Shown in pieces: positions 1-8,759 of a stretch of DNA of 64,000 nt. The notes under the pieces were generated by a model. The model did not search any database. It was not told where the DNA came from and saw only the letters and a program-made list of their open reading frames with translations. Location of the stretch: assembly GCF_009828925.2 (NCBI RefSeq), contig NZ_WUTY02000001.1, positions 1,828,492 through 1,892,491 of the forward strand, read 5' to 3'. Each line of letters starts with the position of its first letter. Within the stretch, counting starts at the first letter, position 1. The stretch is from Methylicorpusculum oleiharenae (GTDB taxonomy: Bacteria > Pseudomonadota > Gammaproteobacteria > Methylococcales > Methylomonadaceae). The position numbers were made by a program, and so were the translations under genes.

Positions 1-8
1 GATTTTAT

Positions 9-59
9 TGGTGCCCCGAACACGATTCGAACGTGTGACCTTCCCCTTAGGAGCGGGAG
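9..59 (-). other. 3' fragment of tRNA-Arg(CCT), probable att relic
   Basis: Read on the minus strand this is the 3' part of a tRNA: an anticodon loop CTCCTAA (anticodon CCT), a variable loop, a T arm with ACACG-TTCGAAT-CGTGT, a 3' acceptor strand CGGGGCA and an encoded CCA. The D arm and 5' acceptor strand expected upstream (about 60-90 on the plus strand) are absent; the sequence there is AT-rich and unrelated. Tyrosine integrases of genomic islands often use tRNA 3' halves, so a 3' fragment is what an att duplication leaves. No integrase is visible nearby. Confidence 0.7.
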
Positions 60-682
60 TAGCCATATAAAAAACCCTTATTTAACAGTTGGTTAGAGCA
101 TGCCGCCTTGCGTGCTTATGACAGGAAACGACACTGGTACTTGCCGTCCGACAAGGGTTTGTCACGTTTTAGTCACGTTTTGGTCACGGTCATTGTTAAA
201 TGATTTTACGGATACGCTGACCATAAGCCACGATATTAAGATGACAGAGATAGAGCGCAGTCAGGTCCGAAAATGCCTAGTCGATGGGTATGGACTGGAT
301 ATTCTTTTAGCAAAACAGTTATCCAGCCTGCCATAACCACAAACTCGGAAAGCTGGGACGCTATCTTTAGTTAACCACTACCGGGCACTATAGCCGATTC
401 AGAAATAACCGCGCACCTCATCATGCAAAAACGTGGGGCCTTGAAAGCCACATACGCGCTTACCTCAGTGCATCTCGACCTGCGTGTTGGCTACAGAAAG
501 CGGCAAAAACAAAAATTGACGATGCGATGCATAAAGCACGGATTAGCTTTGGTCTGTAAACTATCGTTTGACTGCCACTCCAATCAAATTTCGCAAAAAC
601 TTACATTCTCATCTATTGCCTGACCTGATTACAATTACCCGGTAAAATGGCCTTATCATTATGAATAGTAAGCCGAATAACC
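60..682. other. Non-coding stretch, one tRNA-like D-arm
   Basis: No convincing gene. Plus-strand positions about 85-106 read like a tRNA D arm (AGTTGGTTAGAGCA) followed by a non-matching continuation, perhaps another tRNA scrap. Short open frames at 100-336 and 423-623 lack ribosome binding sites and recognisable protein features. Confidence 0.4.
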
Positions 683-1426
683 ATGACATCTGCCCATTCC
701 AGTCTTTCACTGCCTCTTTCCGATGAAGAGTTGGCAGAACTCGATCAATTTTTGATGTCGGATGCCACATCCGATGAAACGATGTGGATTGATGCTTTGG
801 ATGGTTATTTGACAGCTATTGCCATCGGTCCGACGAATGTACCGATGAGCCGGTGGCTTCCAGAAGTATGGGGACCCGATGAAGAAGATGCCCCTCAATT
901 CAAATCGCAGGCCGAAGCACAGCGCATCATGAATCTGGTTTTTAGACACTTCAACGGAATTATAGCTACGCTGGAACAGAATCCCGATGACATCAACCCG
1001 ATGTTTGAATTGATTGAAGATGAAGGTAACGAAAACGCGGAAACCTATATGAACGCAGAAATGTGGAGTCATGGCTTCTTAATGGGCGTGCAATTGAGTT
1101 GGGATGATTGGAAGCCGTTGCTGAACGACCAGGATGGTGCCACGGTGATTTATCCGATCTATCTTCTAGGTGATGATAGTCTTTCGCCGGAAGAAGTGGC
1201 GCTGATCGAAACGCCAGAACAACGTGAAGAATTCACTAATTGTATTCCAGATAACATTGCCTGGATGTATCGGTTTTGGCAACCCTATCGTACAGCGAAT
1301 GCAGAACTTGTTTTAGCCAGTTCCTCGCAAAGTAACCCAGATAAAGTCGGCCGCAATGATGATTGTCCCTGTGGTAGTGGTAAGAAGTTCACGAAGTGCT
1401 GCGGTTCGGCGACGGTGTTGCATTAA
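683..1426 (+). CDS. YecA/UPF0149-family protein with SEC-C zinc motif
   Basis: A 247-residue cytosolic protein. Residues about 10-190 match the helical UPF0149 (YgfB/YecA) fold, with the characteristic LSDEELAELDQFL opening and a DALDGYLTAIAIGP stretch. The C-terminus (about residues 221-242) is a SEC-C zinc-binding motif, GRNDDCPCGSGKKFTKCCG, with the CxCxGxxxxxxxCC ligand pattern also found at the end of SecA. The molecular role of YecA-type proteins is poorly known; a link to ribosomes or protein handling is plausible but only an inference. It is transcribed alone, 79 bp ahead of the next gene. Confidence 0.9.
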   Translation: MTSAHSSLSLPLSDEELAELDQFLMSDATSDETMWIDALDGYLTAIAIGPTNVPMSRWLPEVWGPDEEDAPQFKSQAEAQRIMNLVFRHFNGIIATLEQNPDDINPMFELIEDEGNENAETYMNAEMWSHGFLMGVQLSWDDWKPLLNDQDGATVIYPIYLLGDDSLSPEEVALIETPEQREEFTNCIPDNIAWMYRFWQPYRTANAELVLASSSQSNPDKVGRNDDCPCGSGKKFTKCCGSATVLH

Positions 1427-1505
1427 GATGAAACCATCACCCATTGGCTGTATGCTGCGGGCTATTTGAGTTTAAAAACCAAAGCTATTTAATCGGGGGA
1501 ATACA

Positions 1506-2051
1506 ATGGATTACACGGCCATACTGCAAGCACTTAATAAAGCCTCACTATTTGATTTACACCGTTTACAGTCGGCCATTTATCAAGAATTGATCAATCC
1601 GGACCGGGTCGAGCAGGTCAAGGCTCAGTTGAAAATCGGGCAAGCCATCAGCTATTTTGATCCGCAAGCCAATGGCTTGATCGATGCGGTGATTTTGAAA
1701 ATTCAAAAAACCCGCTGCCTGGTCAGAAATGTCAAAGACCAGAAAAACTGGAACATCCCGTTTTACTACATCAACCTGGATGATGTCGATACGGCGATCC
1801 AGCCGGCACCCAATGCCTGCGGTATTCCCAAAACTGCATTACACATCGGCGCCAAGGTCGGTTTCAAAGATCGCAACAACCAAGAACGGTTCGGAGAAGT
1901 CATTCGGCTCAATCCCAAAACAGCCACCTTAAGACTCAACGATCAGCAGACCTGGCTGGTGGGCTACAACTATTTGTTTTACGTCATCGATAGCGCCGCC
2001 CATGAAACGCAGCCTGTACAGGAGTTACTCTTCATTGATCAAGACGGCTAG
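1506..2051 (+). CDS. Uncharacterised protein with duplicated small beta domain
   Basis: A 181-residue soluble protein with a strong ribosome binding site (GGGGGA, 6 bp before ATG). It is not recognised by family. After a helical N-terminus (about residues 1-45) there are two similar halves, about 46-97 (starting KIGQAISYFD) and 115-165 (starting HIGAKVGFKDR). Each has the order G-x-x-V/I-x-F, a charged turn, an E/D-x-V-I strand and an aromatic F/Y-Y end, suggesting two SH3- or KOW-like barrels. No signal peptide or membrane segment. Nucleic-acid or ribosome binding would be a guess from the fold only. Confidence 0.65.
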   Translation: MDYTAILQALNKASLFDLHRLQSAIYQELINPDRVEQVKAQLKIGQAISYFDPQANGLIDAVILKIQKTRCLVRNVKDQKNWNIPFYYINLDDVDTAIQPAPNACGIPKTALHIGAKVGFKDRNNQERFGEVIRLNPKTATLRLNDQQTWLVGYNYLFYVIDSAAHETQPVQELLFIDQDG

Positions 2052-2693
2052 CGGCCTATGAACCTTGTAATGCGATTCCCATAGCACGGCTAAAAGCCAG
2101 GCCATATTTTGGTCAAATAGTAGCCTTGGCAAGAATTGCAAGTCCAAGAAAAATAAAGAGAGGGAGTCTATGTCGGACGATAAATTTGCGGTACCCTCCT
2201 AATCAAAGTGTGTTGTCTCGGATAGAATTCTGAGTCTTGCGGAGATTGACAAAAAACGAACTGATATTCCGGTTCAACTGCTGCATTTTTTCTGCGAGAC
2301 TCGTCTTTACTTTGTTGAACATCTTGATAACGCCGACTGGCTAACAACCCACGGGTAGTTTCGGTTATGTAATCAAACCGCGCGCCCGGATGGGTCACCA
2401 TCGGCATTCGTCTGTCGAAGACATCGTTTTCAGCCCAAAAGCCGGCTCTTTGCGTCCCTGTGGTGATAATAGCAATGGTTTCAACTTAATAAGGTGTCGC
2501 CGCTCGCTCAGCACGATCAGCGACATCTACAAAACAGCAAAAAGCTATTTTCTTATATAAAGTATCCAACCCACTCTGAGTCAACCGGCCCTGGCTTGTC
2601 CAACGCCCGGCTCACCGAGCAAATTTTTGATGGCAGTTTTTTTGCTCCAAGCAAAAAAGGTAACAGCGGAAATTTGTCCGGGGCAGCTGCTTG
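2052..2693. other. Non-coding stretch
   Basis: About 640 bp with no supportable gene. Short open frames on both strands (2168-2407 minus, 2494-2697 plus) have no ribosome binding site and no recognised protein sequence; they may be worn-out gene remnants. Confidence 0.4.
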
Positions 2694-3749
2694 TTAAGCA
2701 TTTTCTTCCGAGAACATATGACTCTTTAAATACTTAGCAACCATTTTACGCGCGCTTTCTACTGGAAGTGTTTCTTCGTCAAATTCATTCCCATGTGAGA
2801 TGTTGTCACGTATTTTTTTCATACTTTTAAAAAGCTCTATATCTCCTGATATATCGTCACTTAAGAACGAAGCTATTAAAGAAAATTTATCGGTTAGTCT
2901 ATATTTGTCTTTCATCACATCTTTGATGCGAACCAAAAACTGATTTATTCCATGAGAGTTATGGTCATCTGCAATTCCAGAAATAAACTTCTCTTCATAT
3001 TTTGAAAATATTTTATTTGTTAATATCTCTAATGCTGTCCAGGCTGCAATAAACGCATGCAATTCATCTTGGGTGGTTTCAAGTGACTGCGTTAATAAAC
3101 GGAATGGCGTTTTAAACGTCGCATTTCCACAAGACAACCCAATGACTTTAGAGATTTCTTTTTCCTTTCCAGTATCTATTGGTTTAGCGAGGATCATGCG
3201 AGCGCGAGGGGCTTGCATAGTAAAGCTGTACAACGGCTTATCACTGCTATCAATAAAGTGTATTCCGCTGGTTGTTTTTTCCGCATGATACTCTGGGCTT
3301 GTTGAAATGGACAAAGAAGATATTATTGAATGAATTGTCTCTTCATGCTTCTTTCGAAGCGAATCTTTATCTATGGCATCAAAACATATACGGAACTTTT
3401 CTGTTTCTTTGTGAAGATTATCTTTTATATCCAATTCCGCCTGACCTTTGATGGTAATTACTGCATGAGCAGCAGAACTCTTCTTTGAGACTCGTTCTTC
3501 TTGTATTTTTGTTAGTTCAGCTTCAACTGCAATTGGAAGCTCTTGGGCTTTCTCGTCGCCAAACATTCCGCGTAAAAGGAGGCTGGCGCAAGCCAGCCCT
3601 CTATCTAGAATAAGGCAATGACGGTTAACATCATTGGTTAGAGTGACAGCAACACCCAGGGAATCATCTTCATAGACAAGCATATCCTTTTCAAGATTTG
3701 TGGCAGCTATGCCTTCAAATCTATAAATGACGGTATACGTATAATTCAT
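2694..3749 (-). CDS. HEPN-like domain protein, function unknown
   Basis: A 351-residue protein. I start it at the ATG at 3749, which has a good AGGGGG site upstream, rather than at the codon 21 bp further out. The N-terminal ~190 residues are beta-rich and unrecognised. The C-terminal ~130 residues are helical, with AWTALEILTNKIF and, about 120 residues later, KKIRDNISHGNEF. The latter contains the R-x4-H (RDNISH) pattern typical of HEPN domains, many of which are ribonucleases of defence and toxin systems. No nucleotidyltransferase partner or CRISPR array is adjacent; the next operon is a toxin-antitoxin pair. RNase activity is inferred from the motif only. Confidence 0.65.
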   Translation of the reverse strand: MNYTYTVIYRFEGIAATNLEKDMLVYEDDSLGVAVTLTNDVNRHCLILDRGLACASLLLRGMFGDEKAQELPIAVEAELTKIQEERVSKKSSAAHAVITIKGQAELDIKDNLHKETEKFRICFDAIDKDSLRKKHEETIHSIISSLSISTSPEYHAEKTTSGIHFIDSSDKPLYSFTMQAPRARMILAKPIDTGKEKEISKVIGLSCGNATFKTPFRLLTQSLETTQDELHAFIAAWTALEILTNKIFSKYEEKFISGIADDHNSHGINQFLVRIKDVMKDKYRLTDKFSLIASFLSDDISGDIELFKSMKKIRDNISHGNEFDEETLPVESARKMVAKYLKSHMFSEENA

Positions 3750-4095
3750 GATTCCCCCTATGCTTAACAAGTTATAATCCCGACCGGGCTAAAATAGGGC
3801 TGTTCATGTTCAATTTTCAAGAATGCAGCTTCAACGCCAGATTTTCTAACCGGTACAACCTATTTTTCATTTATGATAAACAGATCGGGATAATACCGAA
3901 TCCACATTTAGAATCACCGCAATGAACCTCTCAAGCGTCAAATAAACATTTATATTAAGAGACGGCTTTGGGGCGGATTAGTCTATTTTGATTTGAACCC
4001 AAAATGACATGGTTGACTGGCTGATATTGAGATGCTTGGCGTCTGTCATGAGATCCATTTTTTAAGGTCAATTAAAAAAACCTATATAAGGCGAG
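3750..4095. other. Intergenic stretch, nothing recognised
   Basis: About 345 bp containing the promoter region of the HEPN-like gene and the 3' flank of the toxin gene. I see no further gene or repeat. Confidence 0.4.
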
Positions 4096-4422
4096 TCACT
4101 TTTTACCGTAGGTGTTATCGTGGTCAGGCGCAATGGTTAGAAGACGTATAAAATCACCATCACGATAGGCAGTTGCTCGTCGGGCTTGGGTGATTCGTAA
4201 CGAATAAATTGCATCGATCCCTGTTGGTGGCTTGACGCTAATAATTTTTTCCCACTTTAGGCCGCCGTCTCGATAAATCTGGTTCCAGGTCATTTGCCGT
4301 ATTTTGTTGAGTGAGTCTAGAGCGGCGTGTCTATCGGGCTTTTGTAGAGAAAGGAGGTTTTCTTGAAAAACGGGATTGTTAAGATCAAGCCTGACCAGTT
4401 TATCTGGGTCATGCATCGCCAC
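4096..4422 (-). CDS. Putative type II toxin
   Basis: A 108-residue basic protein whose ATG lies inside the end of the upstream antitoxin-like gene (14-bp overlap), the usual arrangement for translationally coupled toxin-antitoxin pairs. The C-terminal half (IDAIYSLRITQARRATAYRDGDFIRLLTIAPDHDNTYG) has the RelE/ParE-superfamily look, with strands ending in an HDNTY tail and the basic residues R, R, Y, R, H where RelE-like RNases keep theirs. Exact family not identified. The toxin role rests on size, pairing and fold resemblance. Confidence 0.65.
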   Translation of the reverse strand: MAMHDPDKLVRLDLNNPVFQENLLSLQKPDRHAALDSLNKIRQMTWNQIYRDGGLKWEKIISVKPPTGIDAIYSLRITQARRATAYRDGDFIRLLTIAPDHDNTYGKK

Positions 4423-4687
4423 TTAATTTCTCCATCATGCTATCCAGATTATTTTCAGTAGGCTTATTGGCTTGCGCCCAAGACAAGGCCTTTTGTAAAT
4501 CCGCAGCTGCTTTTGGTTGATGCAGCCAGCTTTCGTTGTCTGGGATGATAGTTGCGGTGCGTATTAGCCAGACCCCCGGCTCTTGCTCCTCTACGAGCAC
4601 TTGTCGGCCAGCGTAATGCTTCCCCAGTGAGATTTGCCCATTAGCACCAATAACCTTGACGCTAGGTTGTGTAGTTACTGTGGACAT
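4409..4687 (-). CDS. Putative type II antitoxin
   Basis: A 92-residue acidic protein started at the ATG at 4687, which has AAGGAG at ideal distance; an ATG 30 bp further upstream lacks one. The N-terminus (PSVKVIGANGQISLGKHYAGRQVLVEEQEPGVW) resembles an AbrB/MazE-type swapped-hairpin DNA-binding domain and the C-terminal helical part would bind the toxin. It is first in the two-gene operon and overlaps the toxin gene. By analogy it would repress its own promoter just upstream of 4687. Confidence 0.65.
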   Translation of the reverse strand: MSTVTTQPSVKVIGANGQISLGKHYAGRQVLVEEQEPGVWLIRTATIIPDNESWLHQPKAAADLQKALSWAQANKPTENNLDSMMEKLSGDA

Positions 4688-4733
4688 AGACGTCTCCTTA
4701 ATAATATACGAAGGCACTATAGCACTAATATGG

Positions 4734-5080
4734 AAAAAATAATAGATTCAGACAACAGTAAAAAATCTTTGATAAATACTTCAGCGAAGATAATCGGTGA
4801 TGTAGGTTATTTACAATCTATTTCAATGCCTTATGACAATATTATTTCCATTCTCCATGCCGGACTATGGCTCATTTCAACCAATTTTGGAAGATCGGCC
4901 ATAAGCGCTCCGCCGAGTTATATGTGTCAGTGATGGCAGTTGAGTCGATAGCTGCCTGTTTGTTTGAGCTATAGGCGCTTGATTGGGTGAGTAGTCACGG
5001 GACTTACGTTACTATAGAGCGAGCTTGGTGTTTTCAAGCTCTAAATTGTAGAATTCCATTAATAGTCAAATACATGTCCA
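4734..5080. other. Non-coding stretch
   Basis: About 350 bp without a gene. A piece near 4888-4915 (cggccataagcg) resembles one end of the 105-bp repeats at 32.2 and 36.9 kb. Confidence 0.3.
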
Positions 5081-5102
5081 CAAAATCCAACATCGCCCAC
5101 GG

Positions 5103-5421
5103 GCCAAAATTTCCTTCTTTATCACGAAACGTTTGAACAGGATGCCGTCTATCTTGAGCTGGAGCGGGCTTTTTTTGAGGCCTCACCATATAAAATCACG
5201 GTTGCCATACCGATTGTTGTTTGGGAGGTCATCCGGCAGTATGCCGGTACCGATTTGTCCTGGGCCAGTAAAACTATCTTGACCATCCACTGAAAGGCGA
5301 CTGGAGAGGGTTTAGAGATGCCCACATTGAGCCGGATTGGTTGCTGATATACAAAATCCTTGGCGATGTAGTGCGCTTTGAGCGTACAGGTAGACATGTG
5401 GATTTGTTCGATGAATACTAA
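5103..5421 (+). pseudogene. Fossil toxin-antitoxin pieces, YafQ-like toxin C-terminus
   Basis: Two broken coding pieces in different frames. From about 5103 to 5290 one frame reads an acidic stretch (YHETFEQDAVYLELERAFF) that ends in a stop. From 5272 to the TAA at 5421 another frame reads HPLKGDWRGFRDAHIEPDW followed by LLIYKI and DLFDEY, the signature C-terminus of YafQ/RelE-type mRNA interferases (the DWxGxRDxHIxPDWLLIY block and the final R-T-G-x-H). Neither piece has a start or the full domain, so both are degraded. Confidence 0.6.
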
Positions 5422-5458
5422 GCGCACTTTACCATGTAAATAACCGGCCTGGACATTC

Positions 5459-6160
5459 ATGACCCGTCGATTTAAAAAAAAGTGCCTATCTTTCATTACA
5501 CTGCCTCTGCATAAACGCAGCAATGAGGTCATCCGTCTCAAAGGACGAATTAAGCGCGACTCTGACAAATATGGTGGGATGTTCACAAGCCACTTGGTTC
5601 TCGATGAACCTGGCAGACCGGATTTATACAATCAGTGGTTTGACTTCTATTTCCCCGGTCAAGATCGGTTCACAATCTGGAATGCGGAAATCGTGACTGT
5701 ACGCAAGTCATTTTGGGATGCGGCCCATGAGCTTGCTTACCAGCGCACGACCGCAATGTTGACGCTAGAAGAACAGGCTGCTGAGTCCAATATAGAGTTT
5801 GAGCCTGCAGATTTTTCCAGAACCGGCAAAGTCTTGAGTTACAAACTTATTGGGCGTAAGAAGATACAGTACGAGAAATTCAGTGGACTGACTTTTTACG
5901 AGCAGTGGGAAAAACTGGAATCCGAGATAGTCCGTGAAACGCCACCAACTATTCATGAGTCTTTCCGGCTTGATCGAAGCTATGCCTACGGTATAGGGCT
6001 ATTTATCATTCTTGATGTAGACGTAATCGACCGTGCAGCGATTGAGCAAGCCATCACTAAATTTCGATTAATTAGTGAAACCGATTGGAAAGCTGCTATT
6101 CCAGTACCGCGTGAGCGACTTCCCGTCGTGAGCGAAAAAGAAGCTTTGGCCGCTATTTAG
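5459..6160 (+). CDS. Hypothetical protein
   Basis: A 233-residue open frame with no family I recognise. It is soluble, acidic in the middle, and has no signal peptide or membrane helix. Features that read like a real protein are an alternating aromatic N-terminal half (LYNQWFDFYFPGQDRFTIWNAE) and a C-terminal GLFIILDVDVIDRAAIEQAITKF. No good ribosome binding site precedes the ATG at 5459, and the frame begins directly after toxin debris, so the true start may be internal or the gene truncated. Confidence 0.4.
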   Translation: MTRRFKKKCLSFITLPLHKRSNEVIRLKGRIKRDSDKYGGMFTSHLVLDEPGRPDLYNQWFDFYFPGQDRFTIWNAEIVTVRKSFWDAAHELAYQRTTAMLTLEEQAAESNIEFEPADFSRTGKVLSYKLIGRKKIQYEKFSGLTFYEQWEKLESEIVRETPPTIHESFRLDRSYAYGIGLFIILDVDVIDRAAIEQAITKFRLISETDWKAAIPVPRERLPVVSEKEALAAI

Positions 6161-6422
6161 GATTAATTAAAACGAAATGGAGTGTTAAAAAATCGTTTGC
6201 CGAACCTGTTAGGAAAACAACCGCTAGACCGAGCCAGTGACAGTCAGGTCTCGACCCATTTTTGCCACTCGCGCTTCTCCAAAGCGGCCATTCAGAGAAA
6301 TCCAGATCCTGCGAGTTGGAGGTCTACAAAGCAGTCATTGGCGACTTCACTGAATCGGGAAAAACCCGCTGGCCGGAGTAACGATCCAATTTCAATAGAT
6401 AAGGCAAACCAATGGCCCAGCC

Positions 6423-6480
6423 GACAGTCCGGTATTCGGCGAGCAAATTGACATTATCACTGAGTCATTACGGCCATTAT
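6423..6480 (-). repeat. Dispersed repeat, copy A (inverted)
   Basis: On the minus strand this reads atggccgtaatgactcag... then ...caatttgctcgccgaataccgg. It matches the copy at 12930-13010 over about 50 bp with few changes, and a more diverged copy at 13041. Confidence 0.75.
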
Positions 6481-6906
6481 GTGAAGTTTCTTTTATGAAC
6501 AACATCTTGGTTTCGAATAGTTGACGTTAGGAATATAGCAGATTGAGCAAGGCAGCCAGATAAAAAGCTGGTCATAATTTTTGCAAACTGCAGGAGTCGA
6601 TTTTCTGTAGTTCGATTCAGAAACTAACCCTCAGTACTACAGATAGCTTTTTCTACTTAAATATTGCTTCCAACAGGGAAACAATCACGCGGAATTTATC
6701 CATGATGTCGATAAAAAGTGAGAATTCGATACGTCTGATGACATCGACTGGAATAATCGTTGATATTGCTCCTTTTGGGTGCATTTGAAATGCTTGTTTT
6801 AAATCATGGAAATTATGCAAAGATTGCGTGCGTGGTAGAGGCTTTAAAGCCAGCTTACATCATGGTTGTGCCAAAGCCGCTGCTCATAAAAGGAAACTTC
6901 ACATTA

Positions 6907-6938
6907 TGGCCGTTATGCAAAGCTTTGCATAACGGCCA
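6907..6938. repeat. Perfect 32-bp palindrome without loop
   Basis: The half TGGCCGTTATGCAAAG is followed immediately by its exact complement CTTTGCATAACGGCCA. The outer TGGCCGTTATG resembles the edge of the dispersed repeat at 13041 (ttttggccgttatg), so it may be two repeat ends joined head to head. Confidence 0.85.
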
Positions 6939-7221
6939 AATGCGAGCCGCCACGCTATCTGAGTCAGTGACAGCAGTTGAGTCGAAAGCAGTCAGTAATT
7001 TTAATGAACCAAATGGAATTACCAGCCAAAAACGGGTATTCTGAGTTATTGCAGAACTATTTAAAGCGCCTTAACGTTAAGTATAAACGTTTTTTCTCAC
7101 TGGTTGATTCAAAGCGACGATAGTGAGGAGGGGATTGATAATTTAGTCTGAGCAGATTTAGGTGTCGGGTATAAAAAGTGCGCACAACATGTCTGCAATT
7201 CTCAACGGTAGACCGTATCGC

Positions 7222-8106
7222 TTAACGACCTATCGAAATAAAGAAATCTAACAACGTATCATTAATACCCGGCCATTGCGCATGGAGTTTATCGCCTTCG
7301 CAATACCAAGTCTTTACGCCATTAGAACAGCCAGAATAAGCCATGCAACCATTTTCAATTTGTTCAGGTATCGGCTCACATTTATTACATGCCGCCCACC
7401 AACCTGAAGACTGCACACCATATTTTGGAAACAAGTGGTCATTCGTGCTGTGCATAATCATGACAGGGATAGGCTCCGGACACTTGCGATCACGTAAATC
7501 CTGATAATCGATACCGGCGGCACTGGGTGCAATCGCATGGGGGATATGTTTGGTACCTGCCATAAACGCCAGCGCCATCGCGGCAGTCCCACCGTCAGAA
7601 TGCCCGGTAAGAAAGATACGCTGTTCGTCAATACACCATTTTTTGGCAATCAAGCCTGGAATAGTACCGAGTTCGATGGTTGAGGTAGGCGATAACTCGG
7701 GATGATCTGCATAAGCGACTATGAAACCGGCCGTCGTCGCTTTTAGCGTAAGTCCGGTCAGTTTCTCAGTCTTAGCCCGATTTGATTTTGCCGGTGAATA
7801 AACCATCAGCAATGGATGAGCGATTGTGGGATCATAATTTAACGGCGTGCGTATATTATATTTAATGCCTTCACTTGTTGATTCGCCATTGTCCGCACCT
7901 GGATCACCCGGGCGTTTACCAACTTCGCAGTGCGCCTGAACTTTATCGCTGGTATAAGACGTGTTGCCCATCTGCGAAAACTCGTCATTATCTTCGCTAA
8001 AAAAGATTAACAGCGTGATCAAGATAGGCAGAAAAAACAGCAAGATAAACACGCTGTTGCGAAAAGTCGAAACGGTTTTAAATTTATCAAAATAGGTTTT
8101 AAACAT
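7222..8106 (-). CDS. Membrane-anchored alpha/beta hydrolase (PHB depolymerase/feruloyl-esterase-like)
   Basis: A 294-residue protein with one N-terminal membrane segment (about residues 18-36) and a periplasmic alpha/beta-hydrolase domain. The nucleophile elbow is GHSDGGTAAMAL (GxSxG, Ser near residue 170); a later IMHSTNDHLFP contains the usual acidic residue, and the C-terminal KLHAQWPG supplies the likely catalytic His. Several cysteine pairs (CNKCEP, CMAYSGC) suggest disulfides, fitting an exported enzyme. It resembles LpqC/poly(3-hydroxybutyrate)-depolymerase-type esterases; substrate unknown. Its start overlaps the end of the upstream gene by 8 bp, so the two are co-translated. Confidence 0.75.
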   Translation of the reverse strand: MFKTYFDKFKTVSTFRNSVFILLFFLPILITLLIFFSEDNDEFSQMGNTSYTSDKVQAHCEVGKRPGDPGADNGESTSEGIKYNIRTPLNYDPTIAHPLLMVYSPAKSNRAKTEKLTGLTLKATTAGFIVAYADHPELSPTSTIELGTIPGLIAKKWCIDEQRIFLTGHSDGGTAAMALAFMAGTKHIPHAIAPSAAGIDYQDLRDRKCPEPIPVMIMHSTNDHLFPKYGVQSSGWWAACNKCEPIPEQIENGCMAYSGCSNGVKTWYCEGDKLHAQWPGINDTLLDFFISIGR

Positions 8107-8701
8107 CGGATGGCCCCACTACAGGTTTATTGGCTTCGCGTTTCATTAAATAAAAAACTGCTGCTATAAGGACAAAGATGAATAGCAAATTTATCGGTAA
8201 ATTGCCTGAGGATTCCTCTTCGAGACCTACCGAAAACGGTATATGGCTATCAATGCTCTTGTCTTTATGCACAATCGCGACGTGGGCCAGATAATTACCT
8301 GCACCGAATTTACTGAAATCGACCACGCCATTGACCGTACCGGATTTTATTTTTGTCGGTTCCTTATAGAAAATCCGGGTTCCTTCTGGTTCTTTGGTGA
8401 CTTCAAACTCGACAGTTAAATTGCGCAGGCCTTTGCCTTCATAATCGAATACAAGATTAGTCGCTCCTATTTGAGGAATCGACTGGCAATACTCTTTGGT
8501 GGTAAATGTTGGAGTATAGGCAGTAAAGTGTACCCGTTCATGACCCACCAGAATATTGCAGGCATCGACTTCATCATTTGCCCCCCGATGTGCATAAACG
8601 ACTGATGGTAAAGTAATGGTCAATAATCCGAATAGAGCTATAGCGCGGCAAGCATGAGCTATCGTATTGAATAATGCTGGTAACGAAAAATTCTTTTTCA
8701 T
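8099..8701 (-). CDS. Exported protein with C-terminal membrane anchor
   Basis: About 200 residues; I place the start at the ATG at 8701, with AGAGG upstream, not at the TTG two codons earlier. A signal peptide (hydrophobic run ending in VVYAHRG) is followed by a beta-rich periplasmic domain of about 120 residues with two cysteines (DACNIL, EYCQSI) that could form a disulfide, then a hydrophobic segment (INLLFIFVLIAAVFYLM) and a short basic tail. Type I membrane topology is predicted. Family not identified. Linked to the hydrolase by an 8-bp overlap. Confidence 0.65.
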   Translation of the reverse strand: MKKNFSLPALFNTIAHACRAIALFGLLTITLPSVVYAHRGANDEVDACNILVGHERVHFTAYTPTFTTKEYCQSIPQIGATNLVFDYEGKGLRNLTVEFEVTKEPEGTRIFYKEPTKIKSGTVNGVVDFSKFGAGNYLAHVAIVHKDKSIDSHIPFSVGLEEESSGNLPINLLFIFVLIAAVFYLMKREANKPVVGPSDV

Positions 8702-8759
8702 CTTCAAAACCTCTTTTGTATTTTGTTGAAGGCAGAATTATCAATTCATCTTCACTCAT

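Larger units (their letters stand above)
6161..7221. other. Non-coding accessory stretch with repeats
   Basis: About 1 kb with no supportable gene on either strand. It holds one inverted copy of a dispersed repeat (6423-6480) and a 32-bp perfect palindrome (6907-6938). Open frames at 6182-6451 and 6760-7044 have no recognisable protein content. Confidence 0.4.

Noticed and set aside
4634-4933. 99-residue plus-strand frame over the antitoxin promoter
   Set aside because: It begins antisense inside the antitoxin gene and has no ribosome site.
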